Assembly: GCF_964204645.1 (NCBI RefSeq) | Contig: NC_134025.1 | Coordinates: forward strand, 25,698,001-25,762,000 | DNA from: Tubulanus polymorphus | Taxonomy: Eukaryota; Nemertea; Palaeonemertea; Tubulaniformes; Tubulanidae | DNA: 64,000 nt | Direction of reading: 5' to 3' | Shown here: positions 41,584 through 55,341 of the stretch, piece after piece | Layout of the letters: every line of letters begins with the position of its first letter | How positions within the stretch are numbered: position 1 is the stretch's first letter | Position numbers and translations under genes: made by a program | Notes under the pieces: generated by a model | Databases searched by the model: none | Told to the model about the DNA's origin: nothing | The model's input: the letters and a program-made list of their open reading frames with translations, nothing else

Positions 41584-44500
41584 GTCATCTTCGTATCTTT
41601 TCTTGTCTGTTTTGCTCAGCGAAGCTGAATTTTCCATAGTCTGTAATGATTTTTTTTTTCAATTATCTGAACTCTCTACCAAGGATTTATGGATGATGCA
41701 CCTATGCATTCATGTGTCTGCAGTGGGGTCGGAGAAAAAAGATTGACCCCGGTAAATTTTCTGACTTACTTGAGATCCAAATGAGCCAGATGTTGACAAC
41801 AGATAATTTCCAAGGAATTCAACTGGTTTTACCTAAGGAAAACAATGAACGTTACATTTCAGAAATGATTTTCTAAAGCATCTATTACAAACTGAAAAAT
41901 CCTGTATACTCTTACTCTTTTCTGGTCATTTAATTTTGAAAGACCTTCTATTACAAGGTCAGTTGTTGATTTCATAGCTTGCATATTATCTTTAACCATG
42001 ACATCAAACACAACTTGGCCTGAAAACCATAGAATATTTCATAGAATAGAACATAAGAAATACCTTGTGAACACTTCCACGATTACAGTACGATAATGAC
42101 ATACCTACGACTTTAGACAAGAGATCTTTGTGTTTCTGATCGAAATAAGGCTGAAGATTCTTCCTTGTAACTCGCACTGCTTCTTGGACAGTATCAGCAA
42201 AACTTAACCACAAATTCAACTTTTGGGTGGCAAAATATAGAGCTGGCGGTGGAACATCTCCAGGCTTTATCAACCATTCTGTATTTACTGAAATCATCAG
42301 TGAAACAACTGAGTGAGCAACTTCTGTTACTATCTATGCTGGTCTGTTCATAATTGAATATTTTAGTTTAGCTCATCTCAACAAGAAATTATGACAAGCT
42401 ATAATGGCATGAACTTACTGTGATTATAGTTGCCAAGATATCCAGTAGGAACTGTGAAGATAGAACCTGTAATTCTTTGCAGCTGTAACAATAGTTCCAT
42501 GCCTGGTTCTAGATATCAAACAAATTCAGTCTCATTATTACAATTCTTACCATGAAATGAATAACATTCACAGCGAACGTCACCAATACTTACCACAACA
42601 TCCTAATGGCAGGAAAAGATCAACTTGTCCACCGTGATTAGAAGGAAGGGTATGCATAGTAATGTTTTCAAAGAATTCACGTAACTCAGGATCTTTTACA
42701 GTATCTATGTCCAATGTATGACCATTCACTAATCTTATTTCTCCAGGTTCCTCGAAATGTGTCAGTATACCAACACTCCTACAAATAGTAGCATTTGATG
42801 ATATAGAAATTTAAAAAGAAAAGACTCAACATTGTCCATGATTGCAATATTACTCACTTTGCTAATCTTCCATCAAGAGCAATATCCATTCGAGTAAGTA
42901 ATGACTCAAGAGTGGTAGCAGCATAGTCATACATTATTGGTATAACCCCGGACAGGACAGCCTCCATGAGCAACTGAAATAATCAATTTCAAAAAGTTTA
43001 TGATTTCCATATGAAAACAAGCACACCTCTCATCACAACTTCACTTACATCTGCAGCAGGAACACGTGTAGAAATGAAAATAATTCTTGGATTTTTCAGA
43101 TTTGGAAAGTTCTTAGCGTGATTATAAACATCGTTATGTACATGTCCATAGGTAACACCACCAGCAAGGCTCGCTCTAGAAATACATGTACACCATTTTC
43201 GTAAAAAGTAAGAAATGAAATAACAGTACAGCTCTACATTTGTCATGTATATGAAACATGATGCTAATTCTTTATCCATTTACCTTTCACGAATGATTTT
43301 CTTACTCGGCGGTTCCCATGGTTGATCCATAAGGCACTGTAAACGTTTCTCTTCAAGATTCTGTATCTCCATGATTTGGCTTAAATTCAATTTTGACATA
43401 TTTTTCACCTTCCGAGACTGAAAGAAATATTGGCTAATAGGCTAAAAAATTGATCCATTGTTTCTCATCAGGTCGGCCACCTATATTAACTGTAAATTAC
43501 TTTTTTAAAGATCATGATGAAGCAAACAATAACAGTCTATAGAAATGAACTGATTACAAACTTAATAGTAGTTTACAAAAGGGACCCAGACGATTAGGAG
43601 AAATTATTTCATTTAAGCCTAAATACTTCAAATTAGCTTGTTACCGGGTCAAACACAGTAGATTATGTTATATTCTTCTATTGTTTACTGAAATGAACTT
43701 ACTCTGGGTGTAACAGCTGGTCTAGGAGTACGTGCAGACTCCATCTCAAAATACACCGAATGTTCAATATCATTTTCTGGTAACGTATTCAAGATTGTTG
43801 TCCATTTATCTTTTGTCGCAGATTTTCTCACTGAATCCATTTGTATGGAATCATTCAGTTGCGCATCACGGTATAGCGATTGATCAGATATATCCATTGC
43901 TTTCTTATCAGGGTCCATCCACGGAGGGCGAGACTGCTGCATCCAATCTGCAAATCAGAAGAATTTTTCGATGAATGAAAATAATAGAAACCGATCTAAG
44001 CTTAAATGCCTCTACTCTCTTCTGAAATGGTAGGCCTACTTACGTTTCACACTCTTGCTCATGGTTTTCTTCTTTAATTTACTGTTTTTCTTATTCATTT
44101 TTTCATCTACTTCATTATCCCGACCGTATAGAGCTGAAATCTACAACGAAAATACTACATAATAATTGTGAATATTTATTGAATGAAATTTCACTTATTC
44201 TATTCTTACATCTTTTGATGGTCCCAGTTTATCAAGAGATTGCACACAAGCGATGTAATGCCTCTTCCAAGCACTATATTCACAAACTCCTGGTGTATAT
44301 GGTAAATACCAGCCTCTTACAACACATTTCTCTATCCAAATGTTATCCTTTCATAAGAATAGAAATATGGTACGTAAATTACAAACTTTCAAATAACTAA
44401 CAAAGAAAAAACTTCTCAAATTGAAAGACCAACCTGCTCTGTAATAAACTTCCAATGCCAACTGACCATCGACGCTCGGCACAAACTACGAGGATCAAGA

Positions 44501-45013
44501 AACGAAAATATATACAAGGACAGAAATTGGGGTAACACGGTCGTGAAATCCAAATGACGAAGTGGCACCCTCTCCTGGAACCAGTTTGTTAAGAAGATGA
44601 GCTGGCTTCGGCTGCAATGACGCATGATTGTATCAAGAAATCTCTTTCTTTGAGAATCAGTCCACAGATCAAACTACAATACAAAAGTATATCCATTAGG
44701 CCTATACTATTATGTATGTGTCAATTAATTAAATCATTCTTCATGACAAATGCTGAAATTTGATCAAGATCTTACCCAATGAGTAACCAGCTCAGTCCTT
44801 TCGACAAAACTCTGAAAATGTACATAAAGTATGAGTCTAAATCAACTGTAATCATTAAGCGGGCCAAAGATAGACATTTTTAATCAGTCAAGTCATTACC
44901 TGTTCATTTGATGGTTTATGAGAAATTGGTGTCCATGTGCTAAACTGTGTTTTGAAAAATCGGCCTGGCTTGGGAGGTGCCAATGCCATTTTCTTTTTTG
45001 TAGTTGCCGACAT
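39548..45013 (-). CDS. ECT2L: ECT2L-like protein: F-box, DUF4347-like, DH-PH RhoGEF
   Basis: Complete gene, 23 coding exons, all GT-AG and phase-consistent, 1063 aa (vertebrate ECT2L is about 900). Exons (minus): 44900-45013, 44776-44811, 44434-44673, 44210-44347, 44044-44140, 43703-43947, 43284-43417, 43049-43175, 42858-42973, 42594-42778, 42419-42508, 42105-42287, 41916-42019, 41770-41832, 41371-41640, 41154-41290, 40923-40991, 40610-40831, 40378-40534, 40236-40301, 40038-40132, 39774-39946, 39548-39678. The N-terminus shares an FBXO16/ECT2L signature ([11 protein letters not shown]). The F-box is at about residues 95-142 ([20 protein letters not shown]). A DUF4347-like region spans about 360-500 ([14 protein letters not shown]). 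An acidic linker with a poly-Asp run sits at 625-714. The Dbl-homology domain starts near [13 protein letters not shown] at about 727 and runs to about 905, followed by PH (about 925-1055, with [13 protein letters not shown]). The expected role is to link an SCF ubiquitin-ligase adaptor to Rho-GTPase nucleotide exchange. An in-frame Met at residue 9 (MALAPPKPG) is an alternative start. FBXO16 is excluded by the RhoGEF half. Confidence 0.88.
41535..41580. repeat. (GAT)15 coding microsatellite, poly-Asp in ECT2L-like exon 15
   Basis: An uninterrupted CAT/ATC run on the plus strand. Read on the minus strand it encodes about 15 consecutive Asp residues in the acidic linker just before the DH domain. 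Length polymorphism would change the linker without a frameshift. Confidence 0.9.
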
Positions 45014-45997
45014 GATTCACCACACCAATTTGCCAATGGGAATAATGCAAATTCAAGTTTGCAGCGTTCCTCCTCCAGTTCAAATTAAGTACCACCTATA
45101 AAAAATTGTAATAAATCTTACTTTATTAATGATGTAAGGTTGTTCATCCTGTTTTTGATATCGGAAAGGGTTAGCAATAAATATGACGAGAATCTGTGAC
45201 TACTGACATTAGATGTTCCTCAAATAAAATACATTGATATTGGTCTTGATTGAATTAACAAATGCACGTTTTATGGATTTAGCAATATCAACGCGCTCCA
45301 ATCCATATAAACAGCAATTCATCAATGGATATATTATCATTTCACCAGATTAACATATTTATGGAACTTAAAATATACTTGAAAATGGGATAATTCTTAC
45401 ATTTCAAGTGAAAAAAGTGAGAAAGCTTCGTTAGTTACATGTAAACAATAGTCAGTCCTAAATTGAAAATCTCTTACCTGAACGAGGCTCACGTTATTTG
45501 CAGTATTTTTTAGCACTTAAGTAGTTTTTAGATATTTAAAAAAAAATCAAAAATTGCTTAATATATATTACTATGAATAGCGCATAAAATTTACAGGTTT
45601 AGTTCCATATGACAAATATTCCATTCTTTTGTTTCGTTTCTGTCATTCCTAATTTTAAATGATGGAGGTCTGTCTTGTAAACATAATCAAAAATTATCGA
45701 AACGAATCCTAAATTCTCAGCTTACACTGTTTTATTTGATATCTTACCTTCCCTGAGATTAAGATATTTCATAGAGTGATTCAATCGCTATATTTATCAA
45801 ATGATCGGTGAGTTGTAAAGAGAACTGTTATGTCTTTTTGAAAGGAAATATATTCAAATCTGAAATCAATCCAATTTCAATGAAGTCTTATTGTCAGTAA
45901 TTCCTGAGTATCAAGTTTGTTTTATTTCTTATGAGACCAACTAAAAAGGTGTCATGCAGTATAACTTTACGTATCTATATTTTTCAGTGATTTAAAG
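45014..45997. promoter_or_regulatory. Shared divergent promoter interval, ECT2L-like and KIF6
   Basis: Only 984 bases separate the two start codons, which face away from each other. A good acceptor (TATTTTTCAG) at 45978-45987 just before the KIF6 ATG implies that KIF6 has a non-coding 5' exon inside this interval. I looked for a canonical RFX X-box (GTTGCC spacer GGCAAC), expected for ciliary genes, and saw none that was convincing. Confidence 0.5.
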
Positions 45998-48900
45998 ATG
46001 GTTAAACAAACAATTCAGATATTTGCCCGACTAAAGCCAACTAAACAGAAAACTGGGGTATGTACAGATATAACCTGGATCATTGTAGTAGACAGTTTCA
46101 TGTGTACCTTGACTTAAGACCAGTTATAGCTAATTTTTGTCCTTTATCTGATCAAACTATTAAAGCATTATAATCCTTTGATGACCGACTGCACCATTAA
46201 GTAACGTCTTTTTGATTTTTGATTTAACTTTATTACCGGTACAGGTTTATGATCTCGATGAAGATTCAGAGGGAAATCCGAGGCTTCAGTTTTTCGTGCC
46301 AAGAGTTTCTTCCGAGGGCTTGGTTAACAACAAGAAGGAAAAGTACAAGTTTCGGTAGGCAGACAGAGCACGTAACCAGACTTTTTATTCCATAATTATT
46401 TTATGTCTTCGGCATATTTTCTTATGTTTCATGTCTTCTTTCCAGTTTCGAAAAAGTTTTCGATCGAAACACAAAACAAGATTCTATATTTGAACATGTA
46501 GCGAAACCAGTGCTAGACAAGTAATACTTTATTTTCAATATTTGAAGAGTAATAAAAGAATCAGTTTTAAGATGTCTGCCAGTCATTCACTTTCTCATTC
46601 ACTTTTAGTGTGCTTGCTGGTTACAACGGAACTATATTTGCGTATGGTCAGACAGGTAGTGGTAAAACATTCACTATAACTGGAGGACCTGAAAAATATG
46701 AAGACCGCGGTATCATCCCTCGAGTTCTTTCTTATATGTATCAAGAGTTTCAAAAGGTTTGTCTTAGTACCGTAGTAGTAGGTCTAATATTGTTATATTT
46801 TAAACCGTACTAGTACTGTGTGATTTGTATTTGATTATGCAGAAACCAGACTGGGAATTCACGGCTCAAATATCCTATTTGGAGATCTACAACGAGTTTG
46901 GATATGACCTGCTGAATCCAGAACACGAATGTACCAAATTAGAAGATCTACCGTATGTTCTATTAGCATAGGCGATGTTGAAAGAGTTTGCATTTAGCTT
47001 ACTGTGAAACGGGATGTATTTGTTTGTCGTTCTCTTCGTGCGATCATTTCAGGAAAGTGAAATTAATGGAAGATTCAGATCAGAACATTCATTTACGAAA
47101 CATGTCCATGCATCAAGCCAACAATGAAGAAGATGCGCTGAACTTGCTGTTTACCGGTGACACAAACCGAATGATTGCCGAGGTACAATCTGAATAAATC
47201 GCCAATAGACTTTGGGTTGGTTGATTCTTTCATTACTTGGCATGTTGTGGTTTCTGGTTTAGTATTTGTATTCAGTTCGTTGGGATGAATGTAACTTTCT
47301 GCATCAGGTTTATGTGCTATGTAAACTGTACTATGTACCATTATGATCTTTGCATTTCTGATAAGTTGCATATCCACAATTGTTTTATAATTTTGTTGGA
47401 ATTATTTCAGACCCCGATGAATCAAGCCTCCACCCGGTCACACTGTATATTCACAATTCACATATCTTCGAGGGAACACGGATCTGCTACGATAAGAAGG
47501 TCTAAACTACATCTTGTTGATTTGGCTGGGTAAGACAACGTTTCGTACAACTAAATGTTTTTAAGTGGCCAATAACTTTAATATCAATTTGAAAAATGAG
47601 ACATTTTGTAATTATAATTTTTAGATCTGAGAGAGTATCTAAGACGGGAGCTGGAGGACAATTACTGACTGAAGCTAAATATATCAATGTTTCTCTTCAT
47701 TTTCTGGAACAAGTAAGTAACTCCACATGTAATCTGTTCAGTTAAGTATGATTATTCACTACAGTAATTATGTTAATCGATTGTTCTTTGGTTTATAGGT
47801 GATTGTTGCATTGTCCGAGAAGGGCAGAACTCATATTCCCTATCGTAACTCAATGATGACTTCAGTACTGAGAGACAGTTTAGGTGGTAACTGTATGACT
47901 ACTATGATAGCAACTTGTTCTGTCGAAAAACGGAATATTGATGTATGTACATGCTTTTATTCAATTTTTTAAGAGACTTGAGCCTTGTCTTCTTGGCATT
48001 ATCTATGAATCATTTTACAACTCAGGAGTCAATATCCACTTGTCGTTTTGCTCAACGAGTAGCTCTAATTAAGAATGATGCTTTGCTGAATGAAGAATTG
48101 GATCCTCAACTTGTAATTGTGCGGTTGAAAAAAGAGATTCAGCAGTTGAAAGAGGAGCTAGCGATCGCCACCGGTGAACAAAGAACAGATGAACTTACTG
48201 AAGAAGATATGAAATTGTGAGTCAGTCCCACCAAGGGGCATATGTAATCAGAAACCAGCTCTATAGTTGTGGATTAGAATGGTTCCTCCAAAATGTATTT
48301 TAATGTAAAATTTTACTTAAATCCTTTGCAGTTGTGAAGATGCTGTAAAACAATATTTAGATGATAATGACCCTGAAGCTGTTGTATCCGTAGGAATGGA
48401 TGTCAGAAAAATGCGTTATTGTCACAAAATTCTCAAGGTTTGTTGTCGATGATACTGATCAGTAGCTTATTGAAGCAAGCTGAAATAACAAATATTGTAT
48501 GAAATGTACATGTATAACATATTCTAGAGAATGGTTAAGACCAGACCTGAGCCCTCAAAAGATGATACTGAAAAGACTGTTGATACTAAACCTGTAGACA
48601 ATAGTTACCTGAATGATGCTGAACTCAGTAAACTAAAAGTGCTCGTTACGCAACGAGATAACGAAATCAGTATCCTTTGATTTTATTTTTAAAGAAACCT
48701 TTTGTATAAGCAATGGGAAAAACTATGCAAATATTTTGAAATCAAAATTTTCTTCTCAAAGAAAATGTTGTATATTTCTTGATTATAACCGCTAAGATAT
48801 TCTTGTAAATATGCTGAAGAAAGAAAAGAAAAGGGCGGCTGATGCCATCCAGCAACTCGGCCAGACACAACCCGGTAATTCACATGTCAGAAAGAATTCC

Positions 48901-50547
48901 ATCGATAACCAATTACAAAAAACGCCGTCCGCTGAGGATTTCGGAAAACAAAATGGAAGATCATCAGCTAGTTCAAGTACGGGTGTTAGTAGAACTTCAA
49001 GTCTTACAAAACTTGATGATCACACGAAAAATAGAATTTGTAAGTGCATGTGCCCTGATAACCGGTGACACATTTGTGAAATTGATTTCTCATGTATAGG
49101 ATTGATACTGGCGTTAATGTTTTACAGTGGGGGATTTATCGAAAGGACGTCAAGAAGCATTTGATATATTTAGACGCGATTACGAAAACAATGAAAATAT
49201 CGCCGATACGAAACACATTTTAAAACAACGTTATGCTGAAGCTAAGGAACTTGGTGCCAAAGTGAACAATTCAAGACAACGCATAAGTGAGTTATTTATC
49301 CATTCATTTGCATATAGTGATATTCTAAACCTCACTGCATACTTGATTTGATCGGCTTTTATTATTCAGATCATATAAAAGGACTGATAGAACAACATAG
49401 AATGTCAAGAATTATGGAAGGTAATGAATAATACAGTTGTGTGGATATCATTATGGAGACGTATAGCAAGCTAGAGAATGTTTATATGATCATTTTTACT
49501 CCTCTTTGATTATAGGCCAAGTCGATCCGGATAATTATGAAGCAGATGATGATGAAAATCAAATGAGAGCTGAAATTGAGACGTGTAAGGAAACGTGAGT
49601 ATGGGATCAATTTTGAGTCAATACCTTCTTAAAAAACTTAGGATACCCAGTAGTTCATATTTTATGCATTGAATTTTCAGATACAAGAGTGGATTTACAC
49701 ATTTAAAAACCTTGAAAACGGAGATCGAACATTTACAGCACCTCTTAGAAAAAGCGAAGGTTAAGATGATGAAAGATTTCGAGATGTGGTGGGCCGAGCA
49801 GGTATCTCAAAACCAGGTGCGTTGAAGCTAATATAGATACTATACACTAGGACACTACGTGATAAAAGTAGTTTGTTCTGAGCCTTTCTCTATCGTTCTA
49901 GGCTAATCAGAGCAAGTCAGGTCAATTGCCACCTGCACGTAGTAAATCAGCTTGGAGAACACCACCTTTAACTCCATCACAACAATCTAGATTACCATCA
50001 CAACCTTTATCTATGTCTTCATCAATGGTAGGTGATCACTGTAATGCATTATATGTTTGTTACAGGCTCTGATGAATTACAAACAAAACTGAAAAGAGAT
50101 ATTCATTTTCAGGCATCAATTTCTAGTGAGGCATCAACGTACAGTCTAAGCAGCTACAGGAACTTATCGAAACCACCATTGCCAAAACCTGCTGGAAATA
50201 CAGCAAATCCTTCCTTAGAAAGGTAAAGCATTTCATTAGTGCTCGTTTGATAGAAAAAGTAAAGTATAGAAGAGTGAAAGTAAAAGAAGAGAGAAAAAAT
50301 CAATGAAGTAAAGATTTTAACCTTTGATATTTTCCAGTACAAGGTCGTCGATTCCGATGACTGGAGATCCTCGTGCTGATGCAGATATCATGGCATTTGT
50401 TAAAGCCAGACAGAACATTCTCAGACAAGGTATTTCATATCAACTTATCAAAGAAAATTCATCAATTTCAAGCTTGTAGTAGTTCGAACCAGTTTTGATT
50501 AAAACTAAAACTAACTTTTTCTCTTTTCAGCTAATGGAAACAGGTAG
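45998..50547 (+). CDS. KIF6: Kinesin-like protein KIF6
   Basis: Complete gene, 21 coding exons, all GT-AG and phase-consistent, 811 aa (vertebrate KIF6 is about 814). Exons: 45998-46057, 46245-46354, 46446-46520, 46609-46756, 46843-46952, 47053-47182, 47411-47529, 47625-47712, 47799-47942, 48026-48216, 48332-48437, 48528-48669, 48797-49039, 49128-49286, 49370-49420, 49516-49594, 49681-49816, 49902-50027, 50113-50222, 50338-50429, 50531-50547. KIF6 is a kinesin-9-family microtubule motor linked to motile cilia. The motor domain spans about residues 1-345, starting [14 protein letters not shown]. It has the P-loop GQTGSGKT at 95-102, switch I NQASTRSH at 215-222 and switch II DLAGSER at 248-254. 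A heptad-rich segment follows ([14 protein letters not shown]), then family-typical stretches ([35 protein letters not shown]) and a C-terminus with [15 protein letters not shown]. Exon 19 uses the second of two nearby acceptors (50111-50112), because the first (TACAG, 50065) would stop in frame. Confidence 0.95.
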
Positions 50548-50835
50548 CTGTGGATTTACATGCAGAGTATTCTATAAGTAAATGTGTGGCACGAAGTGCA
50601 TTTGTTTTTTTTTCTACAAAATGGAATTAACTGAAACTGTAAATGAAAAAGAGACCTTGGTAAAGGTCACTGACTGCATAAAAGTCATTTGTTAAAGAGA
50701 CATTAAAGAAGCGGGTCTAGACTAACTCCTCAAGGCAAAGGCGGAGTTGATTATAAGATGTGCTATATGATTGGCTAAAATGTACATGTAATGAAAACTA
50801 ATGTTATTATGTTACTTATACATGGAAAATTTGTC

Positions 50836-50841
50836 AATAAA
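50836..50841 (+). terminator. Candidate poly(A) signal of KIF6
   Basis: AATAAA about 290 bases after the KIF6 stop codon, the first exact hexamer I see on the plus strand downstream of the gene. Confidence 0.45.
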
Positions 50842-52205
50842 TTCTTCAATTCTTTCCGTCACACAGATCTCTTTATTTTTGTTTTGTTTCTATGCAAACG
50901 TGAAAAGGAAGATCGTTTCAAATTGACATCGGATAAGAATTATGGAAATATGTCAAATTGTTGTTCGTCATTTCTATTAAGTATGTTTTGGTGTCAGATA
51001 AGAGCCTCAGTTTCAAGTATACATCTTCCTGTTTAATGCAGGAAAATTGAGAAAACTGTATTCAAAGTAAGATAATTTGGGACTAGAGCACCTCTGCTAA
51101 AAGGGATCATTCATTGATTACGTACGCATAGAATTTGAATTGTTCATATACCGTAATTGCACTTACGTACCCCCTCCCCTAATGCGTACGTAAGAAATGA
51201 ATGACTAAAAAATCGCTGAAATCGACTAATCGTTTTCACAACGTGCCAAAATCAACTTTTAGGTCCAAACCAAAAGTTGTTTTCGGGAAAATAGCTTTCA
51301 TGACTTAAAAAGGTCTTGATGCTTACTTATACATGATGCTCGCACAACAATCAACTGCAGCCGGAGAGGAATCGATTTGCGGGCTAGATTAGATAATCTT
51401 CGTCGAGCATGAATGAATCCTTGCAAATACGATTAGAGAATTCTTCTTCATCTGCAGAATGAAAAGGCCACAAATATTCTTAAGGCGAACGTTCTGTGTT
51501 GTTTAACGAGGGGGAATTAAATATGATACGAGTTTCCACGATGAGATCTCTAAAGGTCTTGTTTAAAATTAACTTACACCGGTTTATACATGTACTTTGT
51601 AAATATGAAATAAGATATTGTTAATGGTACAAGATTGAAGACAAAAATTTTGACGATGGTCGTTCACATCTGCGGGTACAGACAATCTCCAATCTCGAGT
51701 CCATGTAGTAGTAGCTATGTACAGATAGAGAAGGTATTATTCGATCCCGAGATAGAGCGTAAAGAATGGGGTCCCATTAAATGCAATTTACAATTATATG
51801 TATATATGCTATATGTATATACGTATGATTAATGTAGACACGTCTATTAACGAGGCTCTGCTCTATTTGTAACAATACCATCTCCTACTAAAATGCATAT
51901 TCTGTGCAGGTTATTTAAATATATAAATGAAATAGACATTTGACGCCCTTTAGTACTCTTGTCCTAAGCATATTTCTCCATTTATTTATTCAAAATATAA
52001 ATGTTGATGCAAACTGTTGAACTAATTCTTGTTCGATAAAACCCGATTCTGATCTGGCATTTGACACCATACATACATACTGCAGCCATTTCGTAAACTA
52101 CTTGGAATTCACTCATGTGACAATTTCTTATCAGCATGGGTACCGGCACTGGTTTTTAGACACACGATAAGGCTTACAAGTATTCAAAGTCTACTAGTGT
52201 TCAAA
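50842..52205. other. Intergenic spacer between KIF6 and the gamma-lyase-like gene
   Basis: No gene is supported. It contains the small foldback element at 51107-51204. Otherwise it is AT-rich DNA that should hold the promoter of the downstream gene; no promoter motif can be assigned. Confidence 0.55.
51107..51204. mobile_element. Short foldback element with 23-bp terminal inverted repeats
   Basis: The left arm 51107-51129 (TCATTCATTGATTACGTACG...) and right arm 51182-51204 are reverse complements at about 20 of 23 positions, around a 52-base centre. Flanking direct repeats are not obvious. It is probably a degenerate MITE or the end of a larger repeat. Confidence 0.5.
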
Positions 52206-54259
<2,054 letters not shown>

Positions 54260-54328
54260 TGAAGATATTACCCACACTTGAAGTGAACACGAAAGCCTGA
54301 CATGAATTTGAGTTCTCCCATATATCAT

Positions 54329-54334
54329 TTTATT
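54329..54334 (-). terminator. Poly(A) signal of the secreted-protein gene
   Basis: AATAAA on the minus strand, 37 bases beyond the stop codon at 54372-54374. It is 12 bases from the plus-strand signal at 54347, so the two transcripts probably overlap at their 3' ends. Confidence 0.55.
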
Positions 54335-54346
54335 TGTCATGTTAAA

Positions 54347-54352
54347 AATAAA
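54347..54352 (+). terminator. Poly(A) signal of the gamma-lyase-like gene
   Basis: AATAAA 88 bases after the stop codon on the plus strand. It lies inside the region into which the opposite gene's transcript must also run. Confidence 0.6.
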
Positions 54353-54371
54353 GAATAAGAATTCCTTCTTG

Positions 54372-55341
54372 TCAGTTGAAAATGAAAATTATCCAACAAA
54401 ATAAGAACAAAGATACATTTATTTCTATTCCATGTCCACTATTGACTTTTCCTTTTTGAATGGTAGAATTGGTAAAGTTCAAGTGTTTTTGGCCGTTTTT
54501 GATAAAGGGAGCGGTAATTCTGGTACCAGTATCATTTTTCATTTTTCCGTGGATGGTGGAATTCGTCGTGTTCAAATTATGTTGTCGGCCAATACCAACG
54601 AGGGGAGTAGTAGCTGTAGGCCTACTCGAAACAGTTTTGTTTTTAGCGGTGCCATTTTTGGTGGTACAATTTACCGAGCTCTTATTGTTGTTAATTCCGA
54701 TAAGGGGAGCAGTACTGGTATAAGTATTGTTTTTGCCGTTTTCATTACCACCGTTAGCTTTTCCGGTGTGAATTTTAGAATTACTGTTATTGGGATTGTG
54801 CTTTTGGTCGGTGTCGTTATCATTGTCGGTTTCTCCTTTTGTAGAATCATCAGTACTATCGCTATCGTCTTTTCCTTTTCCATTCTGAGTAGCGGAATCG
54901 GTCTTTTTCAAACCGTTATCCTCGTTTTTGGCTTTTCCTTTTGTTTTACCATCAGGACTTTCATCACTCTCGTTTTCGGCTTTTCCTTTATGAGCATCGG
55001 AATCACTGTTGGAATTGTGTTTATCGTGAGTATCACCGGTATCATCTGTATCATCCTGATTGTTGTTGTCTTGTTTGTTGTCTTTGTCAGTCGACGGATC
55101 ACCACTTTCAGGTGAATCAAGTTCTAAACGCAATTCGATGTCATCAGTAGCGCCTGATGCAAGAACCCTTCTAGCTAATCCTGAAATCGTGGATGTTCGC
55201 AGGAGTTATAGCGATGGATATACAAATTTGGTAAATACCCCTTTATTGAGACATCATCCCGAAAGATAGATCGCACTTACCTGATATGAATAAAAATAAA
55301 GCCAATGATCCTATTGTTTTGCGAAGACTGAAGGATACCAT
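54372..55341 (-). CDS. Secreted Asp/Asn/Thr-rich repeat protein, possible GPI anchor
   Basis: Two exons, 289 aa: 55281-55341 (ATG to a strong GTAAGT donor) and 54372-55180 (acceptor ATTTCAG), with a 100-base intron and matching phase. An in-frame stop lies two codons upstream of the ATG. I do not recognise the family. Exon 1 encodes a signal peptide (starting MVSFSLRKTIGSLALFLFIS). Residues about 33-135 are very acidic and hydrophilic (Asp, Glu, Lys, Gly). The next 140 residues are about four imperfect repeats of 30-40 residues, with a theme like N-x-TNSTI-x-x-GK ... TAPLIGI. They contain many N-glycosylation sequons (NCT, NKT, NTT, NST, NDT, NFT). The last 12 or so residues are hydrophobic (LFLFCWIIFIF), resembling a GPI-anchor signal or a short membrane tail. 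A mucin-like or extracellular-matrix/biomineral-associated protein is possible but unproven. The antisense strand is also open over most of exon 2; the signal peptide and splice fit favour this strand. Confidence 0.7.

Noticed and set aside
39548-45013. FBXO16 as the identity of the minus-strand F-box gene
   Set aside because: The N-terminal 130 residues resemble FBXO16, but the same phase-consistent transcript continues into DH and PH domains, which FBXO16 lacks and ECT2L has.
45014-45997. RFX X-box in the divergent promoter
   Set aside because: Only half-sites (for example GTTAGCAA) were seen; the GTTGCC at 45003 lies inside the ECT2L-like coding start.
50060-50112. Alternative acceptor for KIF6 exon 19 at TACAG (50061-50065)
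   Set aside because: Reading from it gives a TGA within nine codons; the acceptor at 50111-50112 keeps the frame and matches the family's Ser/Pro-rich tail.
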